Source of the DNA: Ricordea florida
Lineage: Eukaryota > Cnidaria > Anthozoa > Corallimorpharia > Ricordeidae
Direction of reading: 5' to 3'
DNA length: 64,000 nt
Assembly (NCBI GenBank): GCA_949710005.1
Contig: OX453272.1
Coordinates: 31,919,432-31,983,431, forward strand
The position numbers and the translations under genes are program-made. The notes under the pieces were generated by a model. It worked only from the letters and a program-made list of their open reading frames with translations, was not told the DNA's origin and made no database searches. This document shows positions 34,874 to 46,300 of this stretch, piece by piece (positions within the stretch are counted from its first letter, which is position 1; each line of letters opens with the position of its first letter).

Positions 34874-37232
34874 ATGCGGTGGCGAAAACATGTGTTTATC
34901 ATGGTCGTATTATGCTCTCAATCAAGTCTCTTCGTTGCGTTGCTTTATTTGATCAAATTTTGCAACAGAAATTTGAATTTTGCTCGAGAAAGAACGATGG
35001 ATACTCGCAAAATACCGGACACTGTGAATTACCCATCTAACTTTGCTGGAAGGGCTTTAGACACAACGACTTCGTTTGCAAGCAGTCCACCTCCAACTAA
35101 AAAACCTCTACAAGTTTTAAATGATGGAGTAACGACAGAGAATAGAACGAGAGATGCCGATATTTCGACAACGAAAGGACGCAAGAAACATTTCAAACTT
35201 GTGGTGGCTATCTTAAGCGCGCCGATCAGATTTGATCGCCGAGAAGGAATTCGCCGAACGTGGATGAAGGAATGTGTCTCGGAAGAAGTCGTTTGTCGCT
35301 TCTTTACCGACAGTTTGTCGGATATGGAACCGAATGTGCAAAACGCACTCAAGAATGAAAGCGCCAGATACGGTGATTTGGAATTCATGCCAGTCCCGAA
35401 AGGATATAACTTCGGACTTAGATTATTATGGCTTATGGAGTGGTCGACAGAAAGATATGAATTCGATTTTTTTCTGAGAATGGACGACGATTATTTTGTT
35501 TGCCTTAGGCGGCTGCTGTTTGAGCTTCCTTATCGGCCTCAGAGAAGGTAAGTGGCAACAAAACAGGGATGCATAGAACATAGAAAGTAAAACAGAGAGT
35601 TCAATTGATTAGAAGCAGTTCAATTGCAGGTGATACTTTAGTCACCATCTCAGATCAACCTGGGGTTTGACTGCAAAGTATTTTTTTTGGCAACGTTTAG
35701 TGCCCTCGTTAGAGTAACATCGATGGTCACTTGCCGACAAAACGTTCGGAAGAGAGTTCTGAAAGAAACAGCGGCATGCAAGGGAAAGCCTGAGTTTTAA
35801 GAGGTTTATTGAAAAGAAAATATGCCAGACATTAATTACTTGACCGGTCACTCCCTAACGGTTGTAACTGTTACAGCTGTTTATAGAATCAAACAAAAAT
35901 ATTGAAGCGTTTCAGCCAGTGAACTAAAACAAAGATGATGATCGTAATTATTGTTGACCAATAACTACTAAAAATTTAATGAAACAAAACAAAAAATTTT
36001 CAACAAATCGATGAACTTAAATTTCGTGTTCGTTTACATGTGTCTTTTCGTTTCACGAACAAATATTCAATGTATCTAGCAAGGTATGGGTGGTTTTCTT
36101 TCATAAACTGAAAGTTCGATAGAAATCAAAACAACATCCTAAAACAGGATTAAATTTTGCTCTTTTTGTTTACCGATACTTTGGCCAGTTAGTACACACA
36201 CTAGTTTGCAGTTTTTAGTACGTGCGATTTAGCCTGAAAAAAGAACATGATCCAATGTTGCCTATATAACGGTTACATATAATATATGAAGCAAATCGAA
36301 ATTAAATTTATGAATTAAAATCGAAATAGATTCGTACCCCTTGAAACAGGTACCAAACGGATGTTTTGTATATGCAGTATTTCGTAAGAAATGATCTTTG
36401 ATCAGTCGCAGAGAAAATATATGAACCAAAACCCAACGCAAAGCTTTTCAGATTAGTAGTGTCTTGTCTACTACATATCTAAATATCAGAGGTGATACTT
36501 CTATATATAACTTAAAAGAACACATTTAACAACATCCTAAAAGCATTTCCCCACTATTTTCACAAAGGGAATTTTTATAGCCCATAAGAGGGTATTTTTA
36601 AACGTTTCCATGAATTCTCATTGCTCCTTCGAAAGGGTTTCCAAACGTTCCCTCAAGGGAATTTTTGTTTGCTCCCACAATGCGAGTCCTCGTTCTTCTT
36701 TTTCCAGACGTGAGATCATCTCCAATCGAAACTGCAGTACATATCGAAAAAGAAAGCAGCTCAAAATTCATGTTATTTGAATAGAGGTCTATCCATTTGA
36801 CACGTTAAGTTCTGTTGAAAGAATCGTTTTCGAACTTCTAATACTAGACATAGCTGCATCATGGAACGCGTCCTTTCCGGTATGTACTAGAACAGCACAA
36901 CTAGCAGTCATAGCTTTCTTTCGAAAGGTACTAAGAAACACTGATCGAAAGACGTTGTGAATCATGCCTGATTTTCCAGTAGCATAAATAAGCGTACTCA
37001 CCAACACAGTCTCCAAAGCGAATCACCGGCGAGCACGGGCGAGCACACGGAAACGGGGTTAGCGTTCATAGTGACGTAATTAGCTGTTCTGATTGGATCG
37101 GTTAACAATTCTTTTGTTTACAACAAATTTCAAAGCGTACGATCGCATAATGCCCTAGGGGCCCTGGGCCCTAGGCACAAAAACCAAGCATTCACTTCTG
37201 ACCTTGTTTTGAAGCCACAAAAATATATAATG

Positions 37233-37278
<46 letters not shown>

Positions 37279-39184
37279 TAACAACAAAAATATTTGATTT
37301 TTTTATTATTATTACTATTATTATATTAACGATTAGTGAGGATTTACTAGTAGGGAAACAGCGGGAAAAAGCCCTGGGAACGAGGTTGACTCGTAGCACT
37401 TGGTTCAAGATCTTTTTCAAAATGGCAACGTCTTCGCGTTTTAGCCAAGTTTCGCAGGAAGATTAAGTATTTTGGCATTTTTTCACCGACACATGATTCG
37501 TTTATTAGTAAAGGTAATCATACGGTTTCGAGTTCAATTTGGAATTAATTTGCACGAGTGAGTTTTTCAAAAAGCTGAAATTGCACGAGCCGCATCGGCG
37601 AGTGCTATTTAAGCTTTTTCAAAAACTCACAAGTGCAAATTAATTCCAAATTGAACGAGAAAAACCGTATGATTACTTATTAATAATATAAACATGAAAA
37701 AATTCGCCTGGAGGAAGTGCCGGAAGATCTCATTGGGGACAGGAAGTGAGCATTTGACGCCGATTTGCCACTTTATTTACTGATTGGTTGATGAAGCTCA
37801 GCTGATAACGCTACGAACTCAAACCGGTTCGTTAAAATAAAGAATATCATAATCCAGAATATCGATGTGTAATTTGTACTGGTGTTACACTTTTTGCACT
37901 GGTGTTACAGTTGAACTGCACTGCTCTCAACCAATCAGAATCGAGTATTTTTTTCATGTATATTATTATAACTTTTACTAACTAAAACAACGGCCTCATC
38001 AACTACCACCCCATAGAAATCTCGGGCTCGTAATCTAATTGTTAATTATAATACATTTTGTGTCATAACTCGATGAAGAGTCAAAAGTCGTACGCGTGAA
38101 CAACTCAGTTTAACCTCTTTTACAACCAAGATTTGAATAGCAATTATTTTAAGTAAATGCCATAAGATTGGAGTAAGTTTGTAGAATTTTGGTAAGACTA
38201 ATTCATCATCTTTGAGGTGATTCTTTTCTCACGTACTTCTCTGCTTTATAGTGCAGAGTTATTGTACAAGACATTAAATTGTAAGTCTTTACAGCCAATA
38301 TAAACACCATGGTTTTACTGACAAACAGCCAATAATAACACTGCTTAAACGACCAATCAAAATGTTGAACAGAGACATAAATACCACCACCTGACAACAG
38401 GTAAATCACTTGACCTTGATGATGACCTCCGCTCAGGTTGTCGAAATCAAACATCGGTCAACGTCATCAACAAAGTTATTTTCAGAACTACGTACACCAG
38501 GACGATCAAACTCAACAAACAACAGTACAGAGACAATAAACATAGATATTGATCCCTTCTGAGAGTCAAAGGTTAAACTAATAATTTCAAAATACCCAAC
38601 ATAATGGGAGCATAATGGGAAAGTACGACAACCTAATCATACTATTCTTTCATTTTTTTTCTTCGTTTTCTCTCAACTGTAGGCTCTATTGGGGAAACGT
38701 CCATTGCGAGGTCGAGGGATTGGTTCGAGTGGACGAGGGTTTTCTTATCTTGTCAGGTGATCTGGTGCAAGAGTTTATGGAAAAAAGAACTGATTTACTT
38801 TGTCATCCATTCGGTGATCAAACTATTGCAATATGGATGAACGATGCAAAAAATGTAATTTTCTTCCACGACCCTAGGATTTTTCACGAAGTCACAGCTC
38901 ATATTCCTGAATTTAAGTTTCTACGAGAGGTTTGTCAAACTTACATAAGTTTACACGGATCATATCTGCATGAAATGCTTCATTACTGGGGAATAGCTTC
39001 AAAACACAATTATTCAACATATTGGGTTCCTTCGATTCAACCAATCACCAACCTTTGTCCACTAAGTACACATTTTGATTGGCGGGCCATGGGAGGCCCC
39101 CCTTACGGCTGGGAACCAAAGCCGTGTGTGCTCAAGCCAGTTTGGAACCTGGGAAATATGCACAGAGGACGAAATATGATGTAG
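34874..39184 (+). CDS. GT31-family glycosyltransferase (beta-1,3-galactosyltransferase-like), type II membrane protein
   Basis: Two exons, 34874-35547 and 38683-39184, join in phase (donor gtaagt, acceptor aactgtag) to give 391 aa. Residues 1-6 are cytosolic and basic, and residues about 7-27 form one hydrophobic signal-anchor, as in Golgi type II transferases. A Ser/Thr/Pro-rich stem follows to about residue 100. The catalytic domain starts with LVVAILSAP and the RREGIRRTW motif (122-130), the GT31 signature. MDDDYF (203-208) is the metal-binding DxD motif. The second exon begins RLYWG and carries GFLILSGDLV, equivalent to the family's GY(V/I)LS element, then a C-terminal part without the usual EDV motif (GDQTIAIW stands near that place). 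N-glycosylation sequons lie at N90 and N161. The family adds sugars, usually galactose or GlcNAc in beta-1,3 linkage. The exact acceptor is unknown; B3GALT6 is the nearest type by feel. A polyadenylation signal candidate lies at 39279-39284. Confidence 0.85.
37231..37274. repeat. AAT microsatellite
   Basis: Fifteen or so uninterrupted aat units within the GT31 intron, producing poly-Ile and poly-Asn open frames on the two strands that are not genes. Confidence 0.95.
37375..38045 (+). repeat. Dispersed repeat, copy 2, with palindromic insert
   Basis: The ends match the 21531-21960 copy. The middle (about 37515-37680) is a palindrome: gtaatcatacggtttcgag and aatttggaattaatttgcac on the left are inverted on the right. 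The right part includes gcactggtgttac words followed by caaccaatcagaatc (about 37880-37945). That palindrome-plus-gcactggtgttac arrangement is the same as at 40976-41415. Confidence 0.65.
38395..38560 (+). repeat. Dispersed repeat end with hammerhead-like relic
   Basis: The order ttgatgatgacctccgctca, ggttgtcgaaatc, then gtacaccaggacgatcaaac resembles a common cnidarian retroelement end in which CTGATGA and GAAACGTC form a hammerhead core. Here the box reads TTGATGA and the GAAAC-GTC part is altered to GAAATC, so it is probably inactive. Confidence 0.5.
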
Positions 39185-39278
39185 GGCCGAATGATTTTTT
39201 TTGACACAATATTTTTTCTATTGTACAGTGATAAAACTTTAAGTATCATTTGTTTAAGAAGCGAATTTGAACGAAGTA

Positions 39279-39284
39279 AATAAA
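39279..39284 (+). terminator. Candidate polyadenylation signal of the GT31 gene
   Basis: aataaa about 95 bases after the stop codon at 39184; it fits a normal 3' UTR length. Confidence 0.5.
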
Positions 39285-39810
39285 AGAATATTTTTCTATT
39301 ATAGTTGCGCTGTTACTTTAGGCAATCAATATGCACTAGCAGATACTGTGACTATTCCCGTCCCATGAGACTTTCCCTGATACAGAAAACGAAATAATGT
39401 GGAAAACAAGGGATTTCCCTATCACCTAAAGTAGGACTGTGGTAAGCGGTCGAAACGTCGCAATTCACTTCCAAGTGGCTAATATAAGTCGCGAACCATG
39501 GTATTTTCCTTTGAAAGCATCTTACGCTATTGGAATTGGGCTAAAACACTCTCGCCATTATTAAATTAGGGCTCGTAAAATTTCGCGCAAATTGGATATT
39601 GTCGAGGGTCCAGTAGGGTGACGAGTGCTGAGGGGGTGGGGGGAGAAAGGGTTTAAAGTACCAGGCCGTCACTAGGCCCTAAGCCTTCTCTACTGAGGCC
39701 CGTTCAAGATGGCGGCGAACAAGAAGAATTCTACTTAGGTATTCTCTGCTCATTTTGATGCGAATGCCAATTCCAGTTTAGTTTCTTTTTTATTCTGAAA
39801 ATTATTGGAA

Positions 39811-39936
39811 TGATTTCCGCACAGGTCCCTACTTCATTATGCATGCTGTAGCCGTACAAGAAATGTTTGCACGAGCACTTCCCAAGACAATTCAACTACA
39901 GCATGCATAATGAAGTAGGGACTTGTGAGGAAATCT
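39811..39936. mobile_element. Palindromic MITE, copy 1 (upstream of the methyltransferase)
   Basis: Inverted ends of about 45 bp: gatttccgcacaggtcccta, then cttcattatgcatgctgtag, mirrored by ctacagcatgcataatgaag, then tagggacttgtgaggaaatc. The centre is about 30 bp. It ends 132 bp before the ATG of the methyltransferase, so it probably overlaps the promoter or 5' UTR. A second copy is in that gene's intron. Confidence 0.85.
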
Positions 39937-40068
39937 TGCCAAATTATTCTAGACTTCCTCATTTCGACACCGGCTTGTTGCACTCCTTTGAGGTATCACG
40001 TGTAAAGGAAAGCAGCTTGCAAGGTATCGTGGACTCTCAGCAATTCCTTTGAAACTACATGGTTCGAC

Positions 40069-41805
40069 ATGGATTTACCAAACAATAACGCCAGTTATGC
40101 ATCAAAAGACTACTGGGATAAACGCTACGACAAAGAGGAAAACTTCGAGTGGTGTAAAAGTTATGGCGACTTCAAGGATTTAATCTGCACGCACGTGAAG
40201 AAAAATGACAGCATTTTAATTCTCGGTTGTGGAAACAGCTCTCTCAGTGAGGAGATGTATGACGACGGATACCACAACATTGTTAATATCGACTTCTCTC
40301 CAGTTGTAATAAAGAACATGAAAATGAAATGTGAGCATTTGCATAAAATGAAATGGCTGGTCATGGACATCACCAACATGACTTTTCCACCACGTTCATT
40401 TGATGTTGTTTTAGAAAAAGCAACACTTGATGCTCTTTTGGTCAAAGAAAGCGATCTCTGGAATCCGTCGCGAGAAACGCGACAACGGATTGATTTTGTC
40501 CTATCGCAGGTACGTATACAGCGGTTATTCCGCATTACTTTTTCACCTAAATGTATGTCATCAAACTCATGGCCATTGATAATATATAATTTATTATTAA
40601 CCTTTTCACTTCTCCAGCACGTCTTGTTTATCTTTTTCATCGGATTGGTTGATATAGGTAATATAAATAATATTACAGTATTAATGTTAATAATGTACAT
40701 GCAAAAATTTAATGTCAAATTTCTGCACTCAATTTCAACTTTGGTAAGATTTCCGTACAGGTCCCTACTTCATTATGCATTCTGTAACTATACTATTTTG
40801 TTCTTCGAACACAAGAAATATATGCATGTGCATTACACCAGACAAGACAGCTTCAGCTTGCATAATGAAGTAGGGACCTGTGCAGAAATCTTACCTCAAC
40901 TTTCAGCACTGTTCAGGATTAATTTGCTTGTTTTCAGCCAATCAGCACATTGAAATTTTTGCATACATATTACAATGGTAGTCATATGGTTTCGAATTCA
41001 ATTGTGATATATTTGCACAACTGAGGTTTTCAAAAAGCCTAAATTGCACAAGCCCCTTAGGTCAGTGCACTGGTGCTACATGTTTTGCACTGGTGTTATA
41101 TGGTTTGTGCTGGTGTTACATGTTTTGCACTGGTGTTACACGTTTTGCACTGGTGTTATATGTTTTGCACTGGTGTTACACGTTTTGCACAGGTGTTACA
41201 CGTTTTGCACAGGTGTTATACATTTTGCACAGGTGTTATACATTTTGCACTGATGCTACGCGTTTTGCACTGGTGTTACACGTTTTGCACTGGTGTTAAA
41301 CATTTTGCACTGGTGTTACATGTTTTGCACTGGTGTTACACTTGAACTACACTGCTCTTAGCCAATCACAGTCTAGTAAAGTGAGTAGTTTTTTTTATGT
41401 ATATGATTAGTTGGAGTATACCAGTAATTCTGTGAAAGATGCAAATTTGCCAGTAATCTCTAATTTCAGTACTGAACTTTACCATTGTAGCATGCCTGTA
41501 ACTATACCATTTTCTATTAGGTTTCCAGGATACTACATGATGAAGGACGGTTTATCTCTGTGACGTTCAGTCAGCCTCATTTCAGAAAGCCGTACTTGGC
41601 CAAGTCTTCTTATGGTTGGTCCATTTCTTTGTACACATTTGGTGATTTGTTCCATTATTTCTTCTATGTAATGGAAAAAGGTAAATCACTGAGTGAAAAT
41701 GATAAAAAGTTTGAGATGTCAGTGACACCACAAACAATCGAAAACCGCAAACTTTGCAAATTAGCTGAAGACAAAGAAGACTTCCTGTTAAATATAGCTT
41801 TGTAG
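40069..41805 (+). CDS. EEF1AKMT4: eEF1A lysine methyltransferase 4-like class I SAM methyltransferase
   Basis: Two exons, 40069-40509 (donor gtacgt) and 41521-41805 (acceptor ctattag), join in phase 0 to give 241 aa; the human protein is about 255 aa. The start ATG is the first of the frame and precedes the conserved YWDKRYD segment (residues 15-21). Motif I for S-adenosylmethionine binding is ILGCGNSSLS (51-60). The acidic residue ending strand 2 is in VNIDFS (72-77). VVLEKATLDALL (113-124) is the family's post-motif signature (E-K-G/A-T-L-D-A). Exon 2 gives VSRIL followed by GRFISVTFSQPHFRKPYL and a YGWS motif, again typical. The family trimethylates a lysine of elongation factor eEF1A in the cytosol (established for the human enzyme; inferred here). 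A polyadenylation signal candidate is at 42196-42201. Confidence 0.9.
40743..40895. mobile_element. Palindromic MITE, copy 2 (intronic)
   Basis: The same inverted ends as the copy at 39811-39936 (ggtaagatttccgtacaggt, then ccctacttcattatgca, mirrored by gaaatcttacc at the right). It has a longer, diverged centre. It lies within the intron of the EEF1AKMT4-like gene. Confidence 0.85.
40976..41415 (+). mobile_element. Repeat element with internally expanded minisatellite
   Basis: The left part (gtcatatggtttcgaattca, then tttttcaaaaagcctaaattgcac-type sequence) and right part (cttgaactacactgctctta, then gccaatcacagtc) match the ends of the unit at about 37510-37950. In the latter only two gcactggtgttac words separate the two parts; here there are 14. 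The palindrome present at 37.5 kb is reduced to one arm. Confidence 0.65.
41061..41345 (+). repeat. 20-bp minisatellite, 14 units
   Basis: Fourteen consecutive 20-bp units of consensus tggtgttacacgttttgcac (phase arbitrary) at exact spacing. Variation is mainly acac/atat/acat and a few single-base changes. Because 20 is not a multiple of 3 and the unit lacks stops, all three forward frames are open, giving three spurious Leu/His/Trp/Cys/Tyr-rich open frames. Confidence 0.97.
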
Positions 41806-42195
41806 AACTGTAAGATAGGATAGAGTACATGGATACGGTAGTAATAATTTTTATACATGTATAGAGGGTATTACATGCTGATGTGGAGATCAGAAATTTC
41901 TCCTCATTTGGTGAAATGTATTTAACAAGTGATTGCTGCAAACAAGTGTCATATTTTTCCACATGAGAAGAGACATTTTGTATAACCAAGTGACTTTCTG
42001 TTATGGAAGGTTTGGAAGGACATTCATAAAAACACAAGCCTGCCATTGATATCACATGTGTATGTGATAGCGAGTGATTTCACATATGGGTGATGCCAAT
42101 TTTATTGGTCTGCTACCACTTAGTATACCACTACAGTACATGTAAATTTTATTATGTAAAAAAAATTATTGTCTCTGTATATCAAACAATCCCCA

Positions 42196-42201
42196 AATAA
42201 A
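42196..42201 (+). terminator. Candidate polyadenylation signal of the EEF1AKMT4-like gene
   Basis: aataaa about 390 bases after the stop codon at 41805. Other AT-rich sites nearer the stop are possible. Confidence 0.3.
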
Positions 42202-42572
42202 AACTGCAGTACGACAGACTGCTTTGCTGTAAGGATAATTGGAATGCTGTCGAATTCAAGTTTTGACATCTATACAAATGGAACGGAACCTCTATTTAAC
42301 GAAGTCCTCAATATAGCAAACAATGTTCATCAGTCTGATCAGTCAGTACGAAATGTCACTGTATGCCTAAACAGAAGCAATACGCTTGCATGAAAGTGAA
42401 ATTACTACACAATTAAGTCACCATGCTTCATGAATTTTCTCAAAATGTGGCACAAAACTGCATTAAAACCTAGGTAAAATCTTACAGTGCTTCTGAGCAA
42501 TGAAACTTACATTAAATTGTAAGACAAAAGTCACCAGCGTGAACAGGCCTTTACAAATCAATCAATACTTCT

Positions 42573-42835
42573 TACTGAGTTTGAGGTCTGTACTGTAAGT
42601 TATGGGCTGAGTTTTTTCCACTTGGATTTATGGCCCAAGCGCAAAGCAGGCGGGTGATAAATCCAAGTAGAAAAAAAAACAAGGATCCATAAATTATAGT
42701 ATGGACTGAGAAAATGAGGTTTTAAGATATTTCTTGTATCTTTTGGCTAGCAAAACAAACTTCTGAATTTAGTGGGCTGTACAGTGAAGTATGGCCTGCT
42801 AAATTGACCAATCACAGCATGCACACTAACACATA
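42573..42835. repeat. Dispersed hairpin-bearing repeat, copy 2
   Basis: Diverged copy of the 23936-24130 repeat: ctgagtttgaggtctgtact, then gtaagttatggg, a hairpin around an inserted tccacttggatttatggccc segment, and agtgggctgtacagtgaagt followed by aaattgaccaatcacag. It is longer than copy 1 by about 70 bp. Intergenic. Confidence 0.6.
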
Positions 42836-43306
42836 GAAACAATAATAAACTGTATCTCGATATAACAAACAGTTTGCTTGTTTCCCCTCAAATTTGTGAT
42901 ATGGAGGTTTTCAATACAACAAACCCTTGATTAATAAACAAATCTACCCAGTACACAGCGACTTCATTAAATCAAGGTTCCACTGTACAGTGTAGATCTA
43001 TGTAGTTTTTGCAATTTTTAAAAGCAAGTCAAGAATAACTGCATTGCACTGGAAGTACAAACTTAAAGTAATGTGACAAAGTATGGATGACCTTTGTGAT
43101 AACAATAAATAATAATAATAACAATAACAACATGTATTACATGGAATACCGGTAATCATGCCCTGTACATGTATAACAATTTGACAAAGAAAAATGTTAA
43201 AAACTACTAACTGATTAGAATGATTCTTTAATTGTTAACTTTATGACTATATGTATATTTTGTAAAATATACATTTAACTGGTACTTGTACAACTGGCAG
43301 TGGTAA

Positions 43307-46300
43307 TCACATTTGACTTATAAAGTCGGCAAATAAAGTTGCATGGTCCACATGTTCCACAGTGAGATTGACAACACTGTCGTTCAGACTTGTGATAATG
43401 TTACATGTATCAGTAGCCAGATCAAGAAAATTGCCTGTTAGGTTAAGTTCTTCAAGTTTCCTTGGTCGAATATGCTGTAAAGATGAAGCTAATACTGACA
43501 AAGACTTCAGGGAGGCTTGATTGTTACTAAAAGGAAAAAATAATAGTTAATAAGGTTGTGTTATGCAACATATACACAGGATTTTGAATAAGAATTGTAG
43601 CAACAGGAAAATTGTGTAAAGTAACAGGAGAATATTCTGAAAGCACTCCATGTCTGAATTGAAAACTACCTCAGGCCATCTAAGTTAGGCCAAAGAATTC
43701 TTTGTAGTAGCAAAAACTGAAAATGTTGGGAATCAGCAAAATTTTCACAAGGAGTTTGTACTCTAGTAGGACCATGGATTTCTTCTCTCATTTTAGCAAT
43801 TCTTTTTTAAGAAATAAGGAGATCATTGTCAGTATCTGGACAACTGTGCACCTACCCCTCATCTAACCCAACAAGTTATAATAAGTTAAAAAGTTAGTAT
43901 TAATGTTGGGTTAGGGGAGGGGTAGGTACACAGTTTCCCAGATACAGACATAACTGTAGACATACTAAATTGGACTCCACTCAGTCCAAGTTATGTAGAA
44001 CTTAATTAATTTAATTAAACCCTGCTTTTCAGTAAAGGCATGTAATGTGGTTTCCAAAGTGGACAGGAAAATTAAATACCAGTATGTGAAAATCATTATT
44101 AACTTTAAGAGGCGCACTTATGTTAGTTGTAGAAAGGTAAAAATTATCATGATATACTCCAGAAGCTCCATGACAAAACTGCAAAGTTGTCTGTACTTTT
44201 TGTTAAATTGTAAAAAAAGAGTCTTCATGTAAATTACCTCAAGTCCAGCTTTGTAATGCTTGACATCTTACTTGGATGAGCAAAAACCTGGGACACAGCA
44301 GTTACACCAGCATCACCTACAGTAACATAAAGAATAAAATCGGAACAAGAGATATCAATTCACACTCTACATACATCAGTTTACAACCTGATACAAACCC
44401 AGGTGCTAGCAATAGTACTTGGCATCAAAATTTAATAATGTTACAGTAATAATGACAAGAATAATTTTATTGATGAAAAAATGTCATTGATAATAATAAT
44501 GGGTCAATCCACAGTAGTTTTGTGGGTGGAGAAGACATATTATTAGAGCCATTTATTTTCTTGTACAGTACAAAGAAAACAAACTGCTTGCTTTATTGTG
44601 TTAGTTGCTTTGTAGATCTACATGTAACCAAAGCAATGTTGAAATCAATCACAAGTTATTAAGAGTGAGCTGAAAGATATCATTGTTTAATTGTTGCAGA
44701 AATGACAGTAAAAATACCTCAACTGCACTGAACAAATTTCAAACTAGAATTTCTGTGAAGATCTAAGGTATACTCACTACGCCTTAGTATTTCAAATGAA
44801 AGAGGAGAAAAAAAATCATATGACAAAAAGAATTTATTTTTTAAACTGTGCCAAACATTGTTTTTGATTCCCTAACAAATGCAGCGTACTTGAACTCTGA
44901 CTAGTTTTTTTCAGATTCAATCAAATAGTTACTCCAAAATGCATGAAAACTCTTAAGATCTATTTATGGGCTTTTAGAGCTGTCTTCTCCACAATGGCAT
45001 AAATTCCTCAATGCTTCACTATTATCCCTCAGCTATGACAAAATGGCAACTTGAAGGTGAGTAAAACATTCACGATGCAAACTTCAGAGTGCTAGCATTA
45101 GATGTTGAAGCTATTTCATGGTTTCCTGTTACTTTCCCAAAGAGAGGTTAAGGAAAACCAATACTGCGGAATGACTCTAATAATAATTATAATAAGTGTA
45201 TCAATAATAATATTAATCATAATAATAATCACATTTGTATAGTGCCTACACAAAAAAGTTCTATTTACTTATGTAACAACAAGCACCTAGAAAATTGAAA
45301 ATATTGCTGAGTAGTTCCACTTCTACAGTCTCAAAACAATCAGATTTCTCTGCCCTAAAATTTGAAAACTAAAGTGTTGAAGGTGACTTAAGTTTCACTC
45401 TGGATAATGAACTATCTATCGTTTACTAAAATATAATTCCAAGTTTTCATTTCCTACTTAAACTTTGTAAATAGGGCACCAGAGGTAGTTCTCCATAAAA
45501 GAATGTGAACAAATGCCCTTTTATGTTTGTTCTATGTCATCAAGTTACCATCAATTGCATCTACCCTTGAATGCACATACATAAAACATTATTATTTTCA
45601 CATCCAGTCAAAATTCAACGTAACACATGTCAAACTTCATACTTTCTACAGCCCAGTTTTGAAGTTCCTATGATAGTCAATGTTTTTGTGGTTCAGTCAT
45701 TTCTGAAAAGCATTGAAGAGTTCCATGGATGCTGATGTCTTGATTTGTGGCACTGAGTTGTGAATGGTTTTAACTCACTGCTTGATAATATTTGAAACTG
45801 TTGCTTTGCTCAGATGTAATCTTTGTCCAACTTCTGTGAATGGATAACACTGTACAAATTCTACCACTTGATTTCATAAGTCATTTGAAAGTGAGACACC
45901 TTTTTGATAACTTAATTCTTCCTTTTTTGTTGACTGAAAACACATCACCTTGAGAAGTATAAACACTTTGCAAGTTAGGCGGGAAAACCTCAAAGTTTTA
46001 ACACTGAACATTGATTTTTGATGTCACGTGAGAACATGTTTTGTGTGCATGCATTTAAAGGTAGATGCAATCAACAGTATATTATAGGCAGCACCAGGAC
46101 AAGTCATGGCTCACTAAGGGAAATTATTTGTAGTAAAAATAGACACTGGTGTAGGATGCACACAGCAAAACCAGTTATACAGAACATGGGATAGTGGAGA
46201 GTCTGCATAAAAGTCCCAAGTCATATCAAGCTTTATTATTTACCGTACTACACTTTCACATTGGTACATGTACCATCAAGCAAAACTGCAACCAGTCATG

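Larger units (their letters stand above)
35548..38682 (+). other. Intron of the GT31 gene, repeat-rich
   Basis: This 3.1-kb intron holds a TAA microsatellite, the second copy of the 21.5-kb dispersed repeat, an element related to the one around 41.0 kb and a hammerhead-like relic near 38.4 kb. A minus-strand open frame at 36789-37016 has no convincing motif. Confidence 0.7.
40510..41520 (+). other. Intron of the EEF1AKMT4-like gene
   Basis: A 1.0-kb intron that is mostly repeats: a palindromic MITE (40743-40895) and a palindromic element with a 20-bp minisatellite (40976-41415). The long open frames within it are repeat artefacts. Confidence 0.85.

Noticed and set aside
36789..37016. Minus-strand frame briefly considered as a GPCR C-terminal exon
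   Set aside because: No NPxxY-type motif or transmembrane pattern; resemblance is too weak.
37130..37466. Poly-Ile/Asn open frames on both strands
   Set aside because: They are translations of an AAT microsatellite.
39425..39465. Hammerhead-like CGAAACGTC near 39442
   Set aside because: There is no CTGATGA box at the expected distance (it reads CTGTGGT), so no catalytic core.
41044..41345. Three overlapping plus-strand open frames rich in Leu, His, Trp, Cys and Tyr
   Set aside because: They are three readings of the same 20-bp minisatellite; the unit lacks stops in any frame.
42169..42393. 74-codon plus-strand frame after the methyltransferase gene
   Set aside because: No motif; lies in the probable 3' UTR or intergenic region.
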